NCBI GenBank assembly: GCA_963794605.1
Contig: CAWCEN010000002.1
Span: 806,001-870,000, forward strand
DNA: 64,000 bases
Origin: VAXT01 sp963794605
GTDB taxonomy: Bacteria; Actinomycetota; Thermoleophilia; Gaiellales; Gaiellaceae
Direction of reading: 5' to 3'
Below the pieces are notes generated by a model. The model searched no databases. It was not told where the DNA came from and saw nothing but the letters and a program-made list of their open reading frames with translations. The translations under genes were made by a program, and so were the position numbers. Shown here piece by piece: positions 26,063-34,928 of this stretch (its first letter is position 1; each line of letters starts with the position of its first letter).

Positions 26063-27057
26063 CGAGCGAGCCCCCCGTAGAGGTCGAGGTGCGACTGCAC
26101 CGTGCGTTCCCAGCTGAAGTCGGCGGCCCGCAGCGCGCCGACGGACTGTGGGCCCGCCGCGACGGCTCGCTGGAGGCCGTGCGCGATCGAGTCCGGATCG
26201 AGCGGGTCGACCTCGAACGCGATCCCCTGGGCGAACTCGCTGAAAGGTCGGCCCGCCGGCGCCACGACCGGCCGTGCGCAGGCCATCGCCTCGAGCACCG
26301 GCAGGCCGAACCCCTCGTATAGAGAGACGTATGCCACTGCCGCGGCGCCGCGGTACAGGCGGGCCAGCTCGTCGTCGTCGACTCTGTTCAGCGTGTGCAC
26401 CCGATCACCGTGGACGCTGACGTCGCCCCAACCCTCGGCACCGACGATGCGCAGGTCCAGTCCATCGAGACCCGCTCTGCGGAACCCCTCGACGAGCCGA
26501 TTCAGATTCTTGCGTGGCTCGAGCGTGGACACGGCGAGCACGTAGTCGCCACTTGATGCCGGGCCTTCGACCGTGAACGGCGGACCGACTCCGTACGGGA
26601 TCACCCGGATCCGGTCTCCGGGCACATCGAGCAGCTCGACGACCTCGTCGCGAGCAAACTCCGACCCGACCACGATCGCGTCCGCCCCACGCGCCACACG
26701 GGGCAGGGCGTATGCGCTGTACCGTCGCGTCCAGCCGTTGAACGTCTCAGGTCTGCGGAGGACGGCGAGGTCGTGAATTGTGACCACAAGCGGCATCGCC
26801 GAGCGGAACGGCGCCCGCATCGTCGTTGCATGAAGGACGTCGATCCCTGCACGGCGTGCGGCTTTCGGAAGTGAGAAGCGGTACCAGAGCACGTCACGGC
26901 GCAGCTTTCTCATGCGGCTCGCGCCCGGAAGCTCGAAGCGCTGGACCTCGACCTCCGGCTCGGCCGCCTGAAGCCCATCGAGGAGCGACGTTACGTACCG
27001 GGCCGTCCCGGCCTTTGTCAGGACGAGCGGGGAGACGTCGAGACCCACGCGGAGCAT
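26059..27057 (-). CDS. Glycosyltransferase family 4
   Basis: This 332-residue GT-B enzyme opens with GLDVSPLVLTKAGTARYVTS. It has the acceptor-domain block HATTMRAPFRSAMPLVVTIHD and the donor-domain blocks LAVSTLEPRKNLNRLVEGF and VAYVSLYEGFGLPVLEAMA with the E-x7-E pair. It belongs to the minus-strand operon, 13 nt after the first gene and overlapping the next by 4 nt. Sugar specificity unknown. Confidence 0.9.
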   Translation of the reverse strand: MLRVGLDVSPLVLTKAGTARYVTSLLDGLQAAEPEVEVQRFELPGASRMRKLRRDVLWYRFSLPKAARRAGIDVLHATTMRAPFRSAMPLVVTIHDLAVLRRPETFNGWTRRYSAYALPRVARGADAIVVGSEFARDEVVELLDVPGDRIRVIPYGVGPPFTVEGPASSGDYVLAVSTLEPRKNLNRLVEGFRRAGLDGLDLRIVGAEGWGDVSVHGDRVHTLNRVDDDELARLYRGAAAVAYVSLYEGFGLPVLEAMACARPVVAPAGRPFSEFAQGIAFEVDPLDPDSIAHGLQRAVAAGPQSVGALRAADFSWERTVQSHLDLYGGLAR

Positions 27058-27070
27058 GCGCCGAAGTGTT

Positions 27071-28141
27071 TCAGCTAGCTGTCAGGAATCCTTGAACATG
27101 GGCCTCGCCGCAGGCGCGCCACGTGAAGCGCCGAGCGTGCTCGAGCCCCGCGGGGATAAGGGTCTCCTCCTCGACTAGCGCCCGCTCGATGCCGTCCGCG
27201 ATCGCATCCGGGCTCTCAGGGTCGACGCGCACGGCGGCCCCGCCGGACGCCTCGTCGAGAGACGGGTGCGAGGACGAGACGACAGGTGTGCCCGAGGCCA
27301 TTGCCTCGACGATCGGCATCCCGAAGCCCTCGTAGAGTGAGGGATAGGCGAAGACCGAGGCGCCGCGATGGAGGCGGAGCAGGTCCTCCGTCGGCACATA
27401 GCCGAGGAACGACACCCCGCGCCGGTCGACCCAGTCTGGTTTGGCGCCGGCCACGACGAGCTCGAGGTCGTGCCGGCTTGCCCTGACGAGCTCGAACCCC
27501 TGCAAGAGCCGGCGCAGGTTCTTCCGCGGCGCCCAGTCGAGGACTGCGAAGACGTACGGCTGCTCACGGTCCGCCGTCGGACCATCCGGCCGGAAGCGCT
27601 CGTCGACCCCTGGGTACGCGACGACGATGCGGTCCGTGTCGATGCCGAGCAGCTCGTGGACGTCCTTGGCGGTGAACGCGGAGATTGCGAACACACGCTC
27701 GCAGGTCCGTGCGGCATGGCGCGCCTTCCGCGTGTGCATGCGTAGTGTCCTCGGCTGCACCCAGTCGGGAAAGCGCAGCGGGATCAGGTCGTAGAACGTC
27801 GTCGTCCGCAGCCCCGACCGCTGAGCTGGGTACATCCACTCGGAGAAATGAAAGACGTCGAGCGGCCCGACGAAGCGCTCCACCGGTGGGCGGCCGAGGC
27901 GGCTCCAGGCCGTGCGCCAAGCATGTGCGTAGGGGAAGAAGAGTGGTAGACGTCGCTCGACCGGGAAACCGTTTAGCGCAGCCTCGATCCGAGGTCTGCT
28001 GCGCGGGCCCGCAGGGCCGAATGCGACCACCTCGTGTTCGTTCCCGGAGGCTTCGACGAGCCCGCGCACCATCCCGACGATGTAATTGCCGATGCCGGTC
28101 GGCGGCATCGAGAGAGGGCTGACGTCGACGACGATTCGCAT
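27071..28141 (-). CDS. Glycosyltransferase family 4, first gene of the minus-strand operon
   Basis: This 356-residue GT-B enzyme opens with VVDVSPLSMPPTGIGNYIVG, with FHFSEWMYPAQRSG in the acceptor domain and VFAVLDWAPRKNLRRLLQGF and VFAYPSLYEGFGMPIVEAMA in the donor domain. It heads the nine-gene run down to 17495. ATG 28141 is only 23 bp from the divergent hemE start, so its promoter must overlap that of hemE. TAGTTG lies 13 nt and TAGACT 18 nt upstream of the ATG. Confidence 0.9.
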   Translation of the reverse strand: MRIVVDVSPLSMPPTGIGNYIVGMVRGLVEASGNEHEVVAFGPAGPRSRPRIEAALNGFPVERRLPLFFPYAHAWRTAWSRLGRPPVERFVGPLDVFHFSEWMYPAQRSGLRTTTFYDLIPLRFPDWVQPRTLRMHTRKARHAARTCERVFAISAFTAKDVHELLGIDTDRIVVAYPGVDERFRPDGPTADREQPYVFAVLDWAPRKNLRRLLQGFELVRASRHDLELVVAGAKPDWVDRRGVSFLGYVPTEDLLRLHRGASVFAYPSLYEGFGMPIVEAMASGTPVVSSSHPSLDEASGGAAVRVDPESPDAIADGIERALVEEETLIPAGLEHARRFTWRACGEAHVQGFLTAS

Positions 28142-28164
28142 GGCGCCACAACTAGTCTAGGAAC
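28142..28164. promoter_or_regulatory. 23-bp divergent promoter region between the glycosyltransferase operon and hemE
   Basis: Only 23 bp separate the two start codons. The plus strand carries TAGTCT (28153-28158), 12 nt before the hemE GTG. The minus strand carries TAGACT and TAGTTG over the same CTAGTCTAG core. Both transcripts must be leaderless or nearly so, and the polymerase sites overlap, so mutual exclusion is likely. Confidence 0.5.
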
Positions 28165-29187
28165 GTGTCCGACCCTCTCCTCGTTCGGGCGGCCCGTCGT
28201 GAGCCGGTCGAGCGGACGCCGGTGTGGTTCATGCGTCAGGCCGGGCGCTCGTTGCCCGGGTACCGCGAGATCCGCAAGCGGTACACGTTGTTCGAGGTCT
28301 GCCGACAGCCCGAGTTGTGCGCCGAGGTCACGCTCGAGCCGGTGCGCGTGCACGGCGTCGACGCGGCCGTGATGTTCGCGGACATCATGCTGCCGATCCT
28401 CGGGATGGGGATCGACGTCGACCTCGTCGAGGGGGTCGGGCCCGTCGTCGCGGAGCCGGTGCGGACGATGGCCGATGTCGAACGGTTGCGCGTGCCCGAG
28501 CCGAAGGAGGCGGTGCCGTTCATCCTCGAGGCGGTGCAGCTCGTACGGGCGGCGCTCGCTCCCGAGCAGGCGCTCGTCGGCTTCTGCGGCGGGCCGTTCA
28601 CGGTTGCCGGCTACCTCGTCGAGGGTCGGCCGACACGGGAGTTCTCGGTCACGAAACGCTGCATGTACGGCTCGCCGGAGGTCTGGCACGCCCTCTGCGA
28701 GAAGCTCGCAGCGACCTCCGAGGCGTACTTGCGCGCGACGGTCGACGCAGGCGCGGACGCAGTACAGCTCTTCGACTCTTGGGTGGGCGCGCTGTCGCAG
28801 GACGACTACGAGGAGTTCGTCGCGCCGTACTCGAAGCGGATCCTCGATGCCGTTGACGTGCCGCGGATCCACTTCGGAACCGGCACGGCGCACCTGCTCG
28901 AGACGATGTCCGCGACCGGGGGCGACGTGATCGGCCTCGACTGGCGGGTACGGCTCGACGAGGGTTGGGAGCGCATCGGTCACGATCGCGGCGTGCAGGG
29001 GAACCTCGATCCAGCTCTCCTGCTCGGGCCGTTCGAGCGCGTCGAATCGGCGACGATCGGGATTCTCGACGCGGCCGGCGGGCGTCCGGGCCACATCTTC
29101 AACCTCGGCCACGGCGTGCTTCCCGACACGGATCCCGCGGATCTGAGGAGGATCGTCGAGCTCGTCCACGAACGGACGGCCGCATGA
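28165..29187 (+). CDS. hemE: Uroporphyrinogen decarboxylase
   Basis: This 340-residue cytosolic enzyme decarboxylates the four acetate side chains of uroporphyrinogen III to give coproporphyrinogen III. WFMRQAGRSLPGYREIR is the diagnostic N-terminal signature, with FADIMLP, GFCGGPFTVAGYLVEG, LFDSWVGALS and HFGTGTAHLL following. Length is normal. The GTG start is favoured by TAGTCT 12 nt upstream. It overlaps hemH by 4 nt (ATGA), so the two haem genes are coupled. Confidence 0.96.
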   Translation: MSDPLLVRAARREPVERTPVWFMRQAGRSLPGYREIRKRYTLFEVCRQPELCAEVTLEPVRVHGVDAAVMFADIMLPILGMGIDVDLVEGVGPVVAEPVRTMADVERLRVPEPKEAVPFILEAVQLVRAALAPEQALVGFCGGPFTVAGYLVEGRPTREFSVTKRCMYGSPEVWHALCEKLAATSEAYLRATVDAGADAVQLFDSWVGALSQDDYEEFVAPYSKRILDAVDVPRIHFGTGTAHLLETMSATGGDVIGLDWRVRLDEGWERIGHDRGVQGNLDPALLLGPFERVESATIGILDAAGGRPGHIFNLGHGVLPDTDPADLRRIVELVHERTAA

Positions 29188-30059
29188 AGCCCGCGGTCGT
29201 GCTGATGGCTTATGGGAGCCCGTCCGACCTCGCGGACATCCGGCCGTACCTCGAGGACATCCGCTCGGGCCGACCCGTCTCGGACGAGGCGGTCGAGGAG
29301 CTCACGGAGCGCTACCGGCGGATCGGGGGCCGCTCGCCGCTCGACGACGTGACCGAGGGGACGCGGGCGGGACTCGAGCGCGACCTCGGCATGCCGGTCT
29401 ACGTGGGCATGAAGCACTGGACGCCGCGGATCGCCGAGGCCGTCGAACGAGCTGTCGAGGGCGGCGCCGACCAGATCATCGGCCTCGTCCTTGCGCCGCA
29501 CTACTCGAAGCTGTCGATCGACGGCTACCGGGAGCGGCTCGAGAATGCTCTCGACGGGCGCGCAAGCCTGCGGTTCATCGAGAGCTGGCACGTGCACGAG
29601 CCCTACCTGGACGTGCTCGCCGATCGGGTGCGAGGGACCGACGCGCACGTCGTCTTCACGGCCCACAGCCTTCCGTCGCGGATTCTCGAGATGGGCGACC
29701 CGTATCGCGACCAGCTGTTGGAGACGTCGCACCTGATCGCGGAGCGGGCATGCCTCGACTCGTGGTCGTTCGCCTTCCAGAGCGCGAGCGCGACCGGCGA
29801 GCCGTGGCTCGGGCCGGACATCCTCGAGGAGCTCGACGACCTGCATGCGCGGGGCGTTTCCCGTGTGCTCATCTGCCCGATCGGGTTCGTCAGCGACCAC
29901 CTCGAGATCCTGTGGGACCTCGACGTCGAGGCCCGGGAGCGCGCGGCCGAGTTGGGGCTCGCCCTCGACCGGATCGAGTCGCTGAACGACGATCCCGCTT
30001 TCGTCCGTGGTCTGGCCGAGCTGTGCCGAAAGGTCGTTGGAGTACCCTCGACTCGATGA
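29184..30059 (+). CDS. hemH: Ferrochelatase (probably coproporphyrin III ferrochelatase)
   Basis: This 291-residue chelatase opens with VVLMAYGSPSDLADIRPYLEDIR, then YRRIGGRSPL, VYVGMKHWTP, LAPHYSKLSIDGY with the conserved histidine of the active site, FTAHSLPSR and ICPIGFVSDHLEILWDLD. It inserts iron into a porphyrin. In actinobacteria the substrate is usually coproporphyrin III, followed by HemQ, but no hemQ, hemY or hemG lies here. It is a little shorter than the typical 310-350. ATG 29184 overlaps the hemE stop. Confidence 0.93.
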   Translation: MKPAVVLMAYGSPSDLADIRPYLEDIRSGRPVSDEAVEELTERYRRIGGRSPLDDVTEGTRAGLERDLGMPVYVGMKHWTPRIAEAVERAVEGGADQIIGLVLAPHYSKLSIDGYRERLENALDGRASLRFIESWHVHEPYLDVLADRVRGTDAHVVFTAHSLPSRILEMGDPYRDQLLETSHLIAERACLDSWSFAFQSASATGEPWLGPDILEELDDLHARGVSRVLICPIGFVSDHLEILWDLDVEARERAAELGLALDRIESLNDDPAFVRGLAELCRKVVGVPSTR

Positions 30060-30081
30060 ACGAAATCCCCGAGGCGCGGAC

Positions 30082-30357
30082 ATGAGCTCGCGTACCTGCC
30101 CCGACTGGCCCGAGCTGACGGAGATCGCGCCGGATCTCCAGTTCAAGCACTACACGGTCGCTGAGGCGCGGCTGCCGACGGATGCGCTCGTGCGGCTGGG
30201 GGACTTTCCGATGGGTGCGGTCGCGATCTGCGCCGACCTGGACAAGAACGTGTTCTACGCGACGCACACGGACCCGCAGGTGGCCGAGGCGCTGCGGGAC
30301 ACGCACTGGTACGAGGTGCGCGAGTGGGCCACGACCGGCCCGGGCGCGAACGCGTAA
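30082..30357 (+). CDS. Small hypothetical protein downstream of hemH, 91 aa
   Basis: The start ATG 30082 lies 22 nt after hemH. The product is soluble and mixed alpha/beta, with LQFKHYTVAEARLPTDALV, MGAVAICADLDKNVFYATHT and HWYEVREWATTGPG. One early cysteine (position 6) and one in AICAD are present. No family is recognised. Co-direction with hemE-hemH suggests co-transcription, but no haem-binding motif is visible. Confidence 0.6.
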   Translation: MSSRTCPDWPELTEIAPDLQFKHYTVAEARLPTDALVRLGDFPMGAVAICADLDKNVFYATHTDPQVAEALRDTHWYEVREWATTGPGANA

Positions 30358-30364
30358 CGCCTTA

Positions 30365-30397
30365 ACAAGGGACAGGCCCCTTACAAGGGACAGGCCC
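30365..30397 (+). repeat. Two direct copies of ACAAGGGACAGGCCC
   Basis: Identical 15-mers at 30365-30379 and 30383-30397, 18 bp apart, lie in the 44-bp gap between the hypothetical gene and the convergent polX. GGGACAGGCCC resembles the core of short dispersed intergenic repeats (REP-like) in other bacteria; that comparison is from memory and untested. Confidence 0.6.
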
Positions 30398-30401
30398 TGG
30401 G

Positions 30402-32012
30402 CTACGCGATTTGGGACAGCGGACGCGTGTTCAGGATGTTCGCCGCCGTCGCCCAGCCGCGGCGGGCTGTTGCGATCGCGAGCTGCATGTTTCCGAGCCC
30501 GGCCACCGAGTGGGCATCGGTCGAGCACACGACCCGCACGCCGGCCTCGATCGCCGACCGGACGTGCGCATCCCGCAGGTCGAGCCGGGGCGCCAGCCCG
30601 TTGACCTCGACCGCGACGCCCGTCTCGAGCGCGACCTCGAACACCTGCTCGAGGTCGACCGCGTTCTCGGGCCGATGGTTGATCATCCGCCCGGTCGGAT
30701 GGCTCAGGCAGCGCACCGCCGGATGGCGCATCGCCTCGACCGTCCGCTTCGTGATCTCGGCCCGAGGCGCCCGCTGGCCCGCATGCACGCTCGCCTGCAC
30801 CCACTCGAGCTCCGCCAGCACGTCGTCCGGAAGGTCCAGCGACCCATCGGCCAGGATGTCGCACTCGATCCCGCGCAGGATCCGGAACGGCGCCAGCAGC
30901 TCGTTCGCGGCCGCGATCTCCTCGCCCTGCCGCCGCACGTCGTCCGCGTCCAGGCCCGGCACGACTCGCACGTTCCGCGTGTGGTCGCAGATCGCGAGGT
31001 AGTCGTAGCCGAGCTCGCGCGCCGCCTCGCCCATCTCCAGCACGGTCGCCCTCCCATCGGACCAGTCCGTATGGACGTGCAGGTCGCCGCGGACGTCGTC
31101 GAGCGAGACGAGCTCCGGCGGCTCGCCGCGAAACGGCGCCTCACGCAGCTCCGGCGGGCAGAACGGAATCCCGAGCGCCCGGTAGACGCTCTCCTCGTCC
31201 GGCCCATCCGGAAGCGGCTCGAGCGCCTCGACGTACTCCGCCGAACCGGTCGCCCGCATGAGCTCGGTCCCGAAGCGCCGCGGCTCCGCGACGACGAGCT
31301 CGACCGGAACGCCTTCCACGGTCACGCCGATCGCCCGCCGCTTCGCCCGCTCGACGATCGAGACGATCTGCGGCAACGCCTCGAACCGATCCAGCAACGG
31401 CCGCGGCCTCGAAGCGGAGCAGACGATCGCGAACACCTCGCTCGAGTCCCGCCAGCGCCGCGGATCGCCCGCGACCTCGCCCCCGAGCGCCTCGGCGATG
31501 CCATCGCTGAGGGCCAGCGCGCGGTTGAGCAGAAGCCCGCGCCGAGGCCGAGGCCGTTCCCCGTGCGCGAGAGCGGCGAGGAGCTTCGCCTCCGTCTTCG
31601 GCCCGATCCCGGGCACCTGCCCCAACCGTCCCTCTGCAGCCGCCGCGCGGAATTCATCGACCGTGCGCACTCCGAGCGACCGACTGATCTCGGCCGCGAG
31701 CTGCGGGCCGAAGCCGAGCATGCGACCCAGCCCGACGAGCTCGGGCGAGACCTCCTGATCGAGCTCATCCAGCTCCGCGAGCCGACCCGTCTCGACGAGC
31801 TCGCGCAGCCGCGCCTCGATCCCCGGCCCGATCCCGCGCAGGTCGCGCACCCGCCCGGTGCGGACGAGCTCCGGGATCGGCGCCTGCGTCGCGCGAATCG
31901 TCTCGGCGGCGCGCCGGTACGCACGCGGCGCGTACGGGCTCGACCCGGTCAGTTCGAGCAGCCCGGCGAGCGACTCGAGCCGGTCGGCGATTTCCGCGTT
32001 CGTGAGAGCCAC
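30402..32012 (-). CDS. polX: DNA polymerase X with PHP exonuclease domain
   Basis: The protein has 536 residues from GTG 32012; 30 extra in-frame residues upstream lie across the divergent gene start and look non-coding. The N-terminus has the helix-hairpin-helix 8-kDa domain (NAEIADRLESLAGLLELTG, YAPRAYRRAAETIR, LRGIGPGIEARL, VPGIGPKTEAKLL). The nucleotidyltransferase domain follows. The C-terminal PHP domain carries DLHVHTDWSDG, ICDHTRNVRVVPGLD, GIECDILADGSLDLPD and STDAHSVAGLGNM, supplying metal-binding His/Asp residues. Such enzymes act in gap-filling base excision repair with 3'-5' exonuclease activity. The palm, usually with a GSxRR-type motif, looks weakly conserved here and polymerase activity should not be assumed. 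Confidence 0.88.
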   Translation of the reverse strand: MALTNAEIADRLESLAGLLELTGSSPYAPRAYRRAAETIRATQAPIPELVRTGRVRDLRGIGPGIEARLRELVETGRLAELDELDQEVSPELVGLGRMLGFGPQLAAEISRSLGVRTVDEFRAAAAEGRLGQVPGIGPKTEAKLLAALAHGERPRPRRGLLLNRALALSDGIAEALGGEVAGDPRRWRDSSEVFAIVCSASRPRPLLDRFEALPQIVSIVERAKRRAIGVTVEGVPVELVVAEPRRFGTELMRATGSAEYVEALEPLPDGPDEESVYRALGIPFCPPELREAPFRGEPPELVSLDDVRGDLHVHTDWSDGRATVLEMGEAARELGYDYLAICDHTRNVRVVPGLDADDVRRQGEEIAAANELLAPFRILRGIECDILADGSLDLPDDVLAELEWVQASVHAGQRAPRAEITKRTVEAMRHPAVRCLSHPTGRMINHRPENAVDLEQVFEVALETGVAVEVNGLAPRLDLRDAHVRSAIEAGVRVVCSTDAHSVAGLGNMQLAIATARRGWATAANILNTRPLSQIA

Positions 32013-32028
32013 GCGCCATAGTTTCCCC

Positions 32029-32637
32029 GTGACGCTCCTCTTCGACGACGAGTTCGAGCACGGCTTCGGCTGGAGCATCGAGGGAGACCGGCTCCGGCGC
32101 ACCTCGCACGCGATCCGCGCGGGAGGTCGCGTATGGCTGACGGACGTCGTCGACGGCGACGGGCTCGACGAGCGGATCGCCGCCTTCGGCGAGCCCGCGG
32201 CGGTCGTCCAGCTCCTCGACCGTCACAACCGGGACTGCGCGGCGGTCGCCGAGCGCCTCGGCGTGCCGCTGCACGTGACGCCGTTCGACCCGATCGAGGG
32301 TGCGCCGTTCGTCGCGTTCCCGATTCTGCGCTGGCGCTTCTGGCAGGAGGTCGCGCTCTGGTTCGCAGCGGAGCGGGCCCTCGTCTGCGCCGACGCGCTC
32401 GGGAGCCTCGACTACTTTCGGGCGCCGGGCGAGCCATTCGGTGTCAACCCGTTCCTACGCCTCTTCCCGCCGAGGCGCTCGCTCGCCGGCCTCGAGCCTG
32501 AGCACATGCTGTTCGGCCACGGCGAAGGCGTCCACGGCCCGGAGGCCGCCGAGGCCCTGCGCTCAGCACTCGCGACGGCTCGCCGCCGGATCCCGCAGGC
32601 CTGGCTGGCGACCGCGAGGTCGGCCGTCCGACGCTAG
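32029..32637 (+). CDS. Metallo-beta-lactamase-fold-like hypothetical protein with degenerate metal site
   Basis: The protein has 202 residues from GTG 32029, 16 bp from the divergent polX start. The layout (RTSHAIRAGGRVWLTDVVD, VVQLLDRHNRDCAAVAERLG, LVCADALGS, LFGHGEGVHG) follows the MBL fold. The HxHxDH motif is reduced to HNRDC, while the late DALG and GHGE resemble the metal-ligand positions. It may be a non-metal or altered-metal member; a lactonase-like ancestry is inferred. TAGTTT at 32019 is a possible -10. It shares its CTAG stop with the convergent MFS gene. Confidence 0.65.
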   Translation: MTLLFDDEFEHGFGWSIEGDRLRRTSHAIRAGGRVWLTDVVDGDGLDERIAAFGEPAAVVQLLDRHNRDCAAVAERLGVPLHVTPFDPIEGAPFVAFPILRWRFWQEVALWFAAERALVCADALGSLDYFRAPGEPFGVNPFLRLFPPRRSLAGLEPEHMLFGHGEGVHGPEAAEALRSALATARRRIPQAWLATARSAVRR

Positions 32638-33794
32638 CTCTCTTCGAGGCGCACCCGGCCGGCCTCGCGCAGCGGCCACAACGCGGCCAGTCCGGTCAGT
32701 GCCACCGCAGAAGCGACGAGGAACGCTCCGCCGTAGCCCCAGAACTTCGCGACCCCGCCCAGGGTGAGCGCGCCCACTCCGAGCGCGACGTCGACCGCGG
32801 CGCCCACGCTGCCGACGACCGCGCTTCGCTCCTCCGCGCCCGTCGCCTGCACCGCGAGCAGAACTGCCGACGGGTACGTCATCGCCTGCCCGACGGCGAA
32901 GACGACCGTGCCGACGATGAGGCCGGTCGTCGTCTGCCAGCCCCCGATCAGCGCTAGCCCGGCGGCGAGGCAGATGAACGAGAGCTCGAGCGTGCGGACC
33001 GCTCCGAGCGCGTCCGGCAGCCGTCGGCCGAAGAAGCGGACGAGCGAGATCACGCCGCCGAAGAGAGCGAAGATCAGACCGGGCCGCTCGATGCCGAGAT
33101 CGCGCGAGTAGATGGCCGCGAAGGCGATGAAGCCGCCGAAGCCGAGTAGTCCGAGGACGACGAGCAGGCCCGGACGGAGCGCGCCGCGCGGTGGAAGCCA
33201 GCTCACGGGCGACGGCTCCTCGCTCGCCGGCTTCGTCTCGTGGAGCGTGGCCACGACCGCCGTCGCTGCGAGGACGAACCCAGCCGTGACGAGCCAGACC
33301 AGCGGATAGCGGTCGGCGCCGCGGACGACGTCGCCCAGGACCGGCCCGAACGTGAGCCCGAGGTACGACGCGAGCGTGATCAGGCTGACCGCCTCTCCGC
33401 GCCGCTCCTCGGGTGAGATGTCCATCGTCGCCGTGTACAGCGCGACGACGAATGTCGCCTCGGCGGCTCCCGCGACGAACCGGATTCCGACGACCCCGGC
33501 CAACCCGGGCAGCAGTGCGAGCGCGAGGTAGCACGCGAACATCACGAGCCCGCCGACGATGAGCAGCGGCCGCCGTCCGCGCCGGTCGCCGAGCCGTCCC
33601 GAGACGACGGAGAAGATGACCGCGGTCACGCTCGCCGCGCCCACCGCGACCCCGACGCCGACCGAGCCGTAGTCGAGCTCGTCCTTCACGTACAGCGGCA
33701 GCGCAAGGACGACCATCCCGAACGTTGCGAACACGCCGAGCGTTGCCAGCCACAGCCGGACGAACGATGGCGTGACGAGTCGGACGTCACCCAC
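32634..33794 (-). CDS. Major facilitator superfamily transporter
   Basis: The protein has 386 residues from GTG 33794, chosen because TACTGT (33807-33802) lies 13 nt upstream; GTG 33803 would overlap that -10. Twelve hydrophobic helices are present, with the loop 2-3 signature GRLGDRRGRRPLLIVGG, FVAGAAEATFVVALY in helix 4-5 and ISPEERRGEAVSLI between the halves. The type resembles drug/metabolite efflux MFS proteins. Substrate cannot be assigned. Confidence 0.88.
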   Translation of the reverse strand: MGDVRLVTPSFVRLWLATLGVFATFGMVVLALPLYVKDELDYGSVGVGVAVGAASVTAVIFSVVSGRLGDRRGRRPLLIVGGLVMFACYLALALLPGLAGVVGIRFVAGAAEATFVVALYTATMDISPEERRGEAVSLITLASYLGLTFGPVLGDVVRGADRYPLVWLVTAGFVLAATAVVATLHETKPASEEPSPVSWLPPRGALRPGLLVVLGLLGFGGFIAFAAIYSRDLGIERPGLIFALFGGVISLVRFFGRRLPDALGAVRTLELSFICLAAGLALIGGWQTTTGLIVGTVVFAVGQAMTYPSAVLLAVQATGAEERSAVVGSVGAAVDVALGVGALTLGGVAKFWGYGGAFLVASAVALTGLAALWPLREAGRVRLEES

Positions 33795-33825
33795 GCACGG
33801 CACAGTAGAGGCCGCTAGGTGCCGG

Positions 33826-34824
33826 CTACCTGAAACGAAGGGCGGCGGCGCCTGCGAGCCGCTGAGATGTCACCCACGCGACGGACAGGAAGAGCGCGCC
33901 CGCACCGGCGAGAATGATCAGCGTCTGCGCGGCCAGCGCAAAGCCGACGGCGTCTGTGCGGCCGATGCCCGAGACGATCAGAAGAGCCGCGCCTGCACCG
34001 ACCTGGGTCGCCGCCCCGGCCGGGCTGACGGGCAACGCGGCTGCCGCGGCGGCTGCGCAGAGGAACATCATCGCGAGCGGGAAGTTGAAGCCGAGACCGA
34101 GCGCGGCGAGCAAGAGGGTGAGAGCCACCGCGCGGATGAGCCACGAGGCAGAGACCAGCGCCCACGACTCGATCGCGCGTCTGGGCGGCGTCGCCCTCGG
34201 CGCCAGCCACCGGCCGAGGCGGTACTGCATGAGGCGCGGGCTCGCTGCGACGAACGGGAGCGCAATCACGACCGCTGCGGCCAGGACTCCGCCGATGCCT
34301 ACGACTCCGAACCCCAGTCGGACGGCCGCCGAGTTCCCCGGCCAGGCGGCGGCGGTGAAGCCGAGAGGAGCGAGCGCAGCACTGTCGATCAACCCGAGCG
34401 TCACGAGCGAGAGGCAGATGGAACGGATCCCGGCCGGACAGCCCGGGAAGCGGCGGACGATCGCGATCCGGATCAGCTCGTCGAATCGCCCTGGGAGAAC
34501 GACGCCCATGACCGACGCGCCTCCGCCGGCGGCCGCAAGTGCCATCGGCCCAGGCCTCTCGGGCGAGGCGAAGAGCCGGCCCCAGCCGCACGCCTTGACG
34601 AGGAACGCGACGAGGAAGAGGAGCGCCACCGCGACGAGCAGGGTCGGCTCTCCCCGCGAGAAGGGCATCGGCGCATTGCGGACGTGCACGGCCGCCAGCG
34701 CAACCAGCAGCAGTCCGATCGCGGTCGATGCGACTGCGCCGATCAGGCGCGCGCGTTTCGATGACCTGAGGCGTCGGAGATGTAACTGCGACCTCCGCGC
34801 TCGACCCTGCGGACGATCGCTCAT
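33826..34824 (-). CDS. Lysylphosphatidylglycerol-synthase-like flippase membrane protein
   Basis: The protein has 332 residues from ATG 34824, preceded by AAGGGA at Shine-Dalgarno spacing; an upstream ATG at 34869 is possible. It has about eight hydrophobic helices after a very basic N-terminus (RRSQLHLRRLRSSKRARL). ASVMGVVLPGRFDELIRIAI and PVSPAGAATQVGAGAALLI match the LPG-synthase transmembrane/flippase-like family, without the cytosolic lysyl-transfer domain. A lipid or glycolipid translocation role is likely. Confidence 0.75.
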   Translation of the reverse strand: MSDRPQGRARRSQLHLRRLRSSKRARLIGAVASTAIGLLLVALAAVHVRNAPMPFSRGEPTLLVAVALLFLVAFLVKACGWGRLFASPERPGPMALAAAGGGASVMGVVLPGRFDELIRIAIVRRFPGCPAGIRSICLSLVTLGLIDSAALAPLGFTAAAWPGNSAAVRLGFGVVGIGGVLAAAVVIALPFVAASPRLMQYRLGRWLAPRATPPRRAIESWALVSASWLIRAVALTLLLAALGLGFNFPLAMMFLCAAAAAAALPVSPAGAATQVGAGAALLIVSGIGRTDAVGFALAAQTLIILAGAGALFLSVAWVTSQRLAGAAALRFR

Positions 34825-34928
34825 TCGTTCCCTTCTCACGACTTCTTGGCCTGAGACAGTACTCGGCACCTGTGGGCATCCCGTAAAGCCCTTGGACGAG
34901 CGGTTCGAGTCCGGCAGACTGGAGATCG

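Noticed and set aside
30411..32021. 536-aa plus-strand reading frame
   Set aside because: Exact antisense of polX, whose helix-hairpin-helix and PHP motifs are convincing; the antisense has no domain features.
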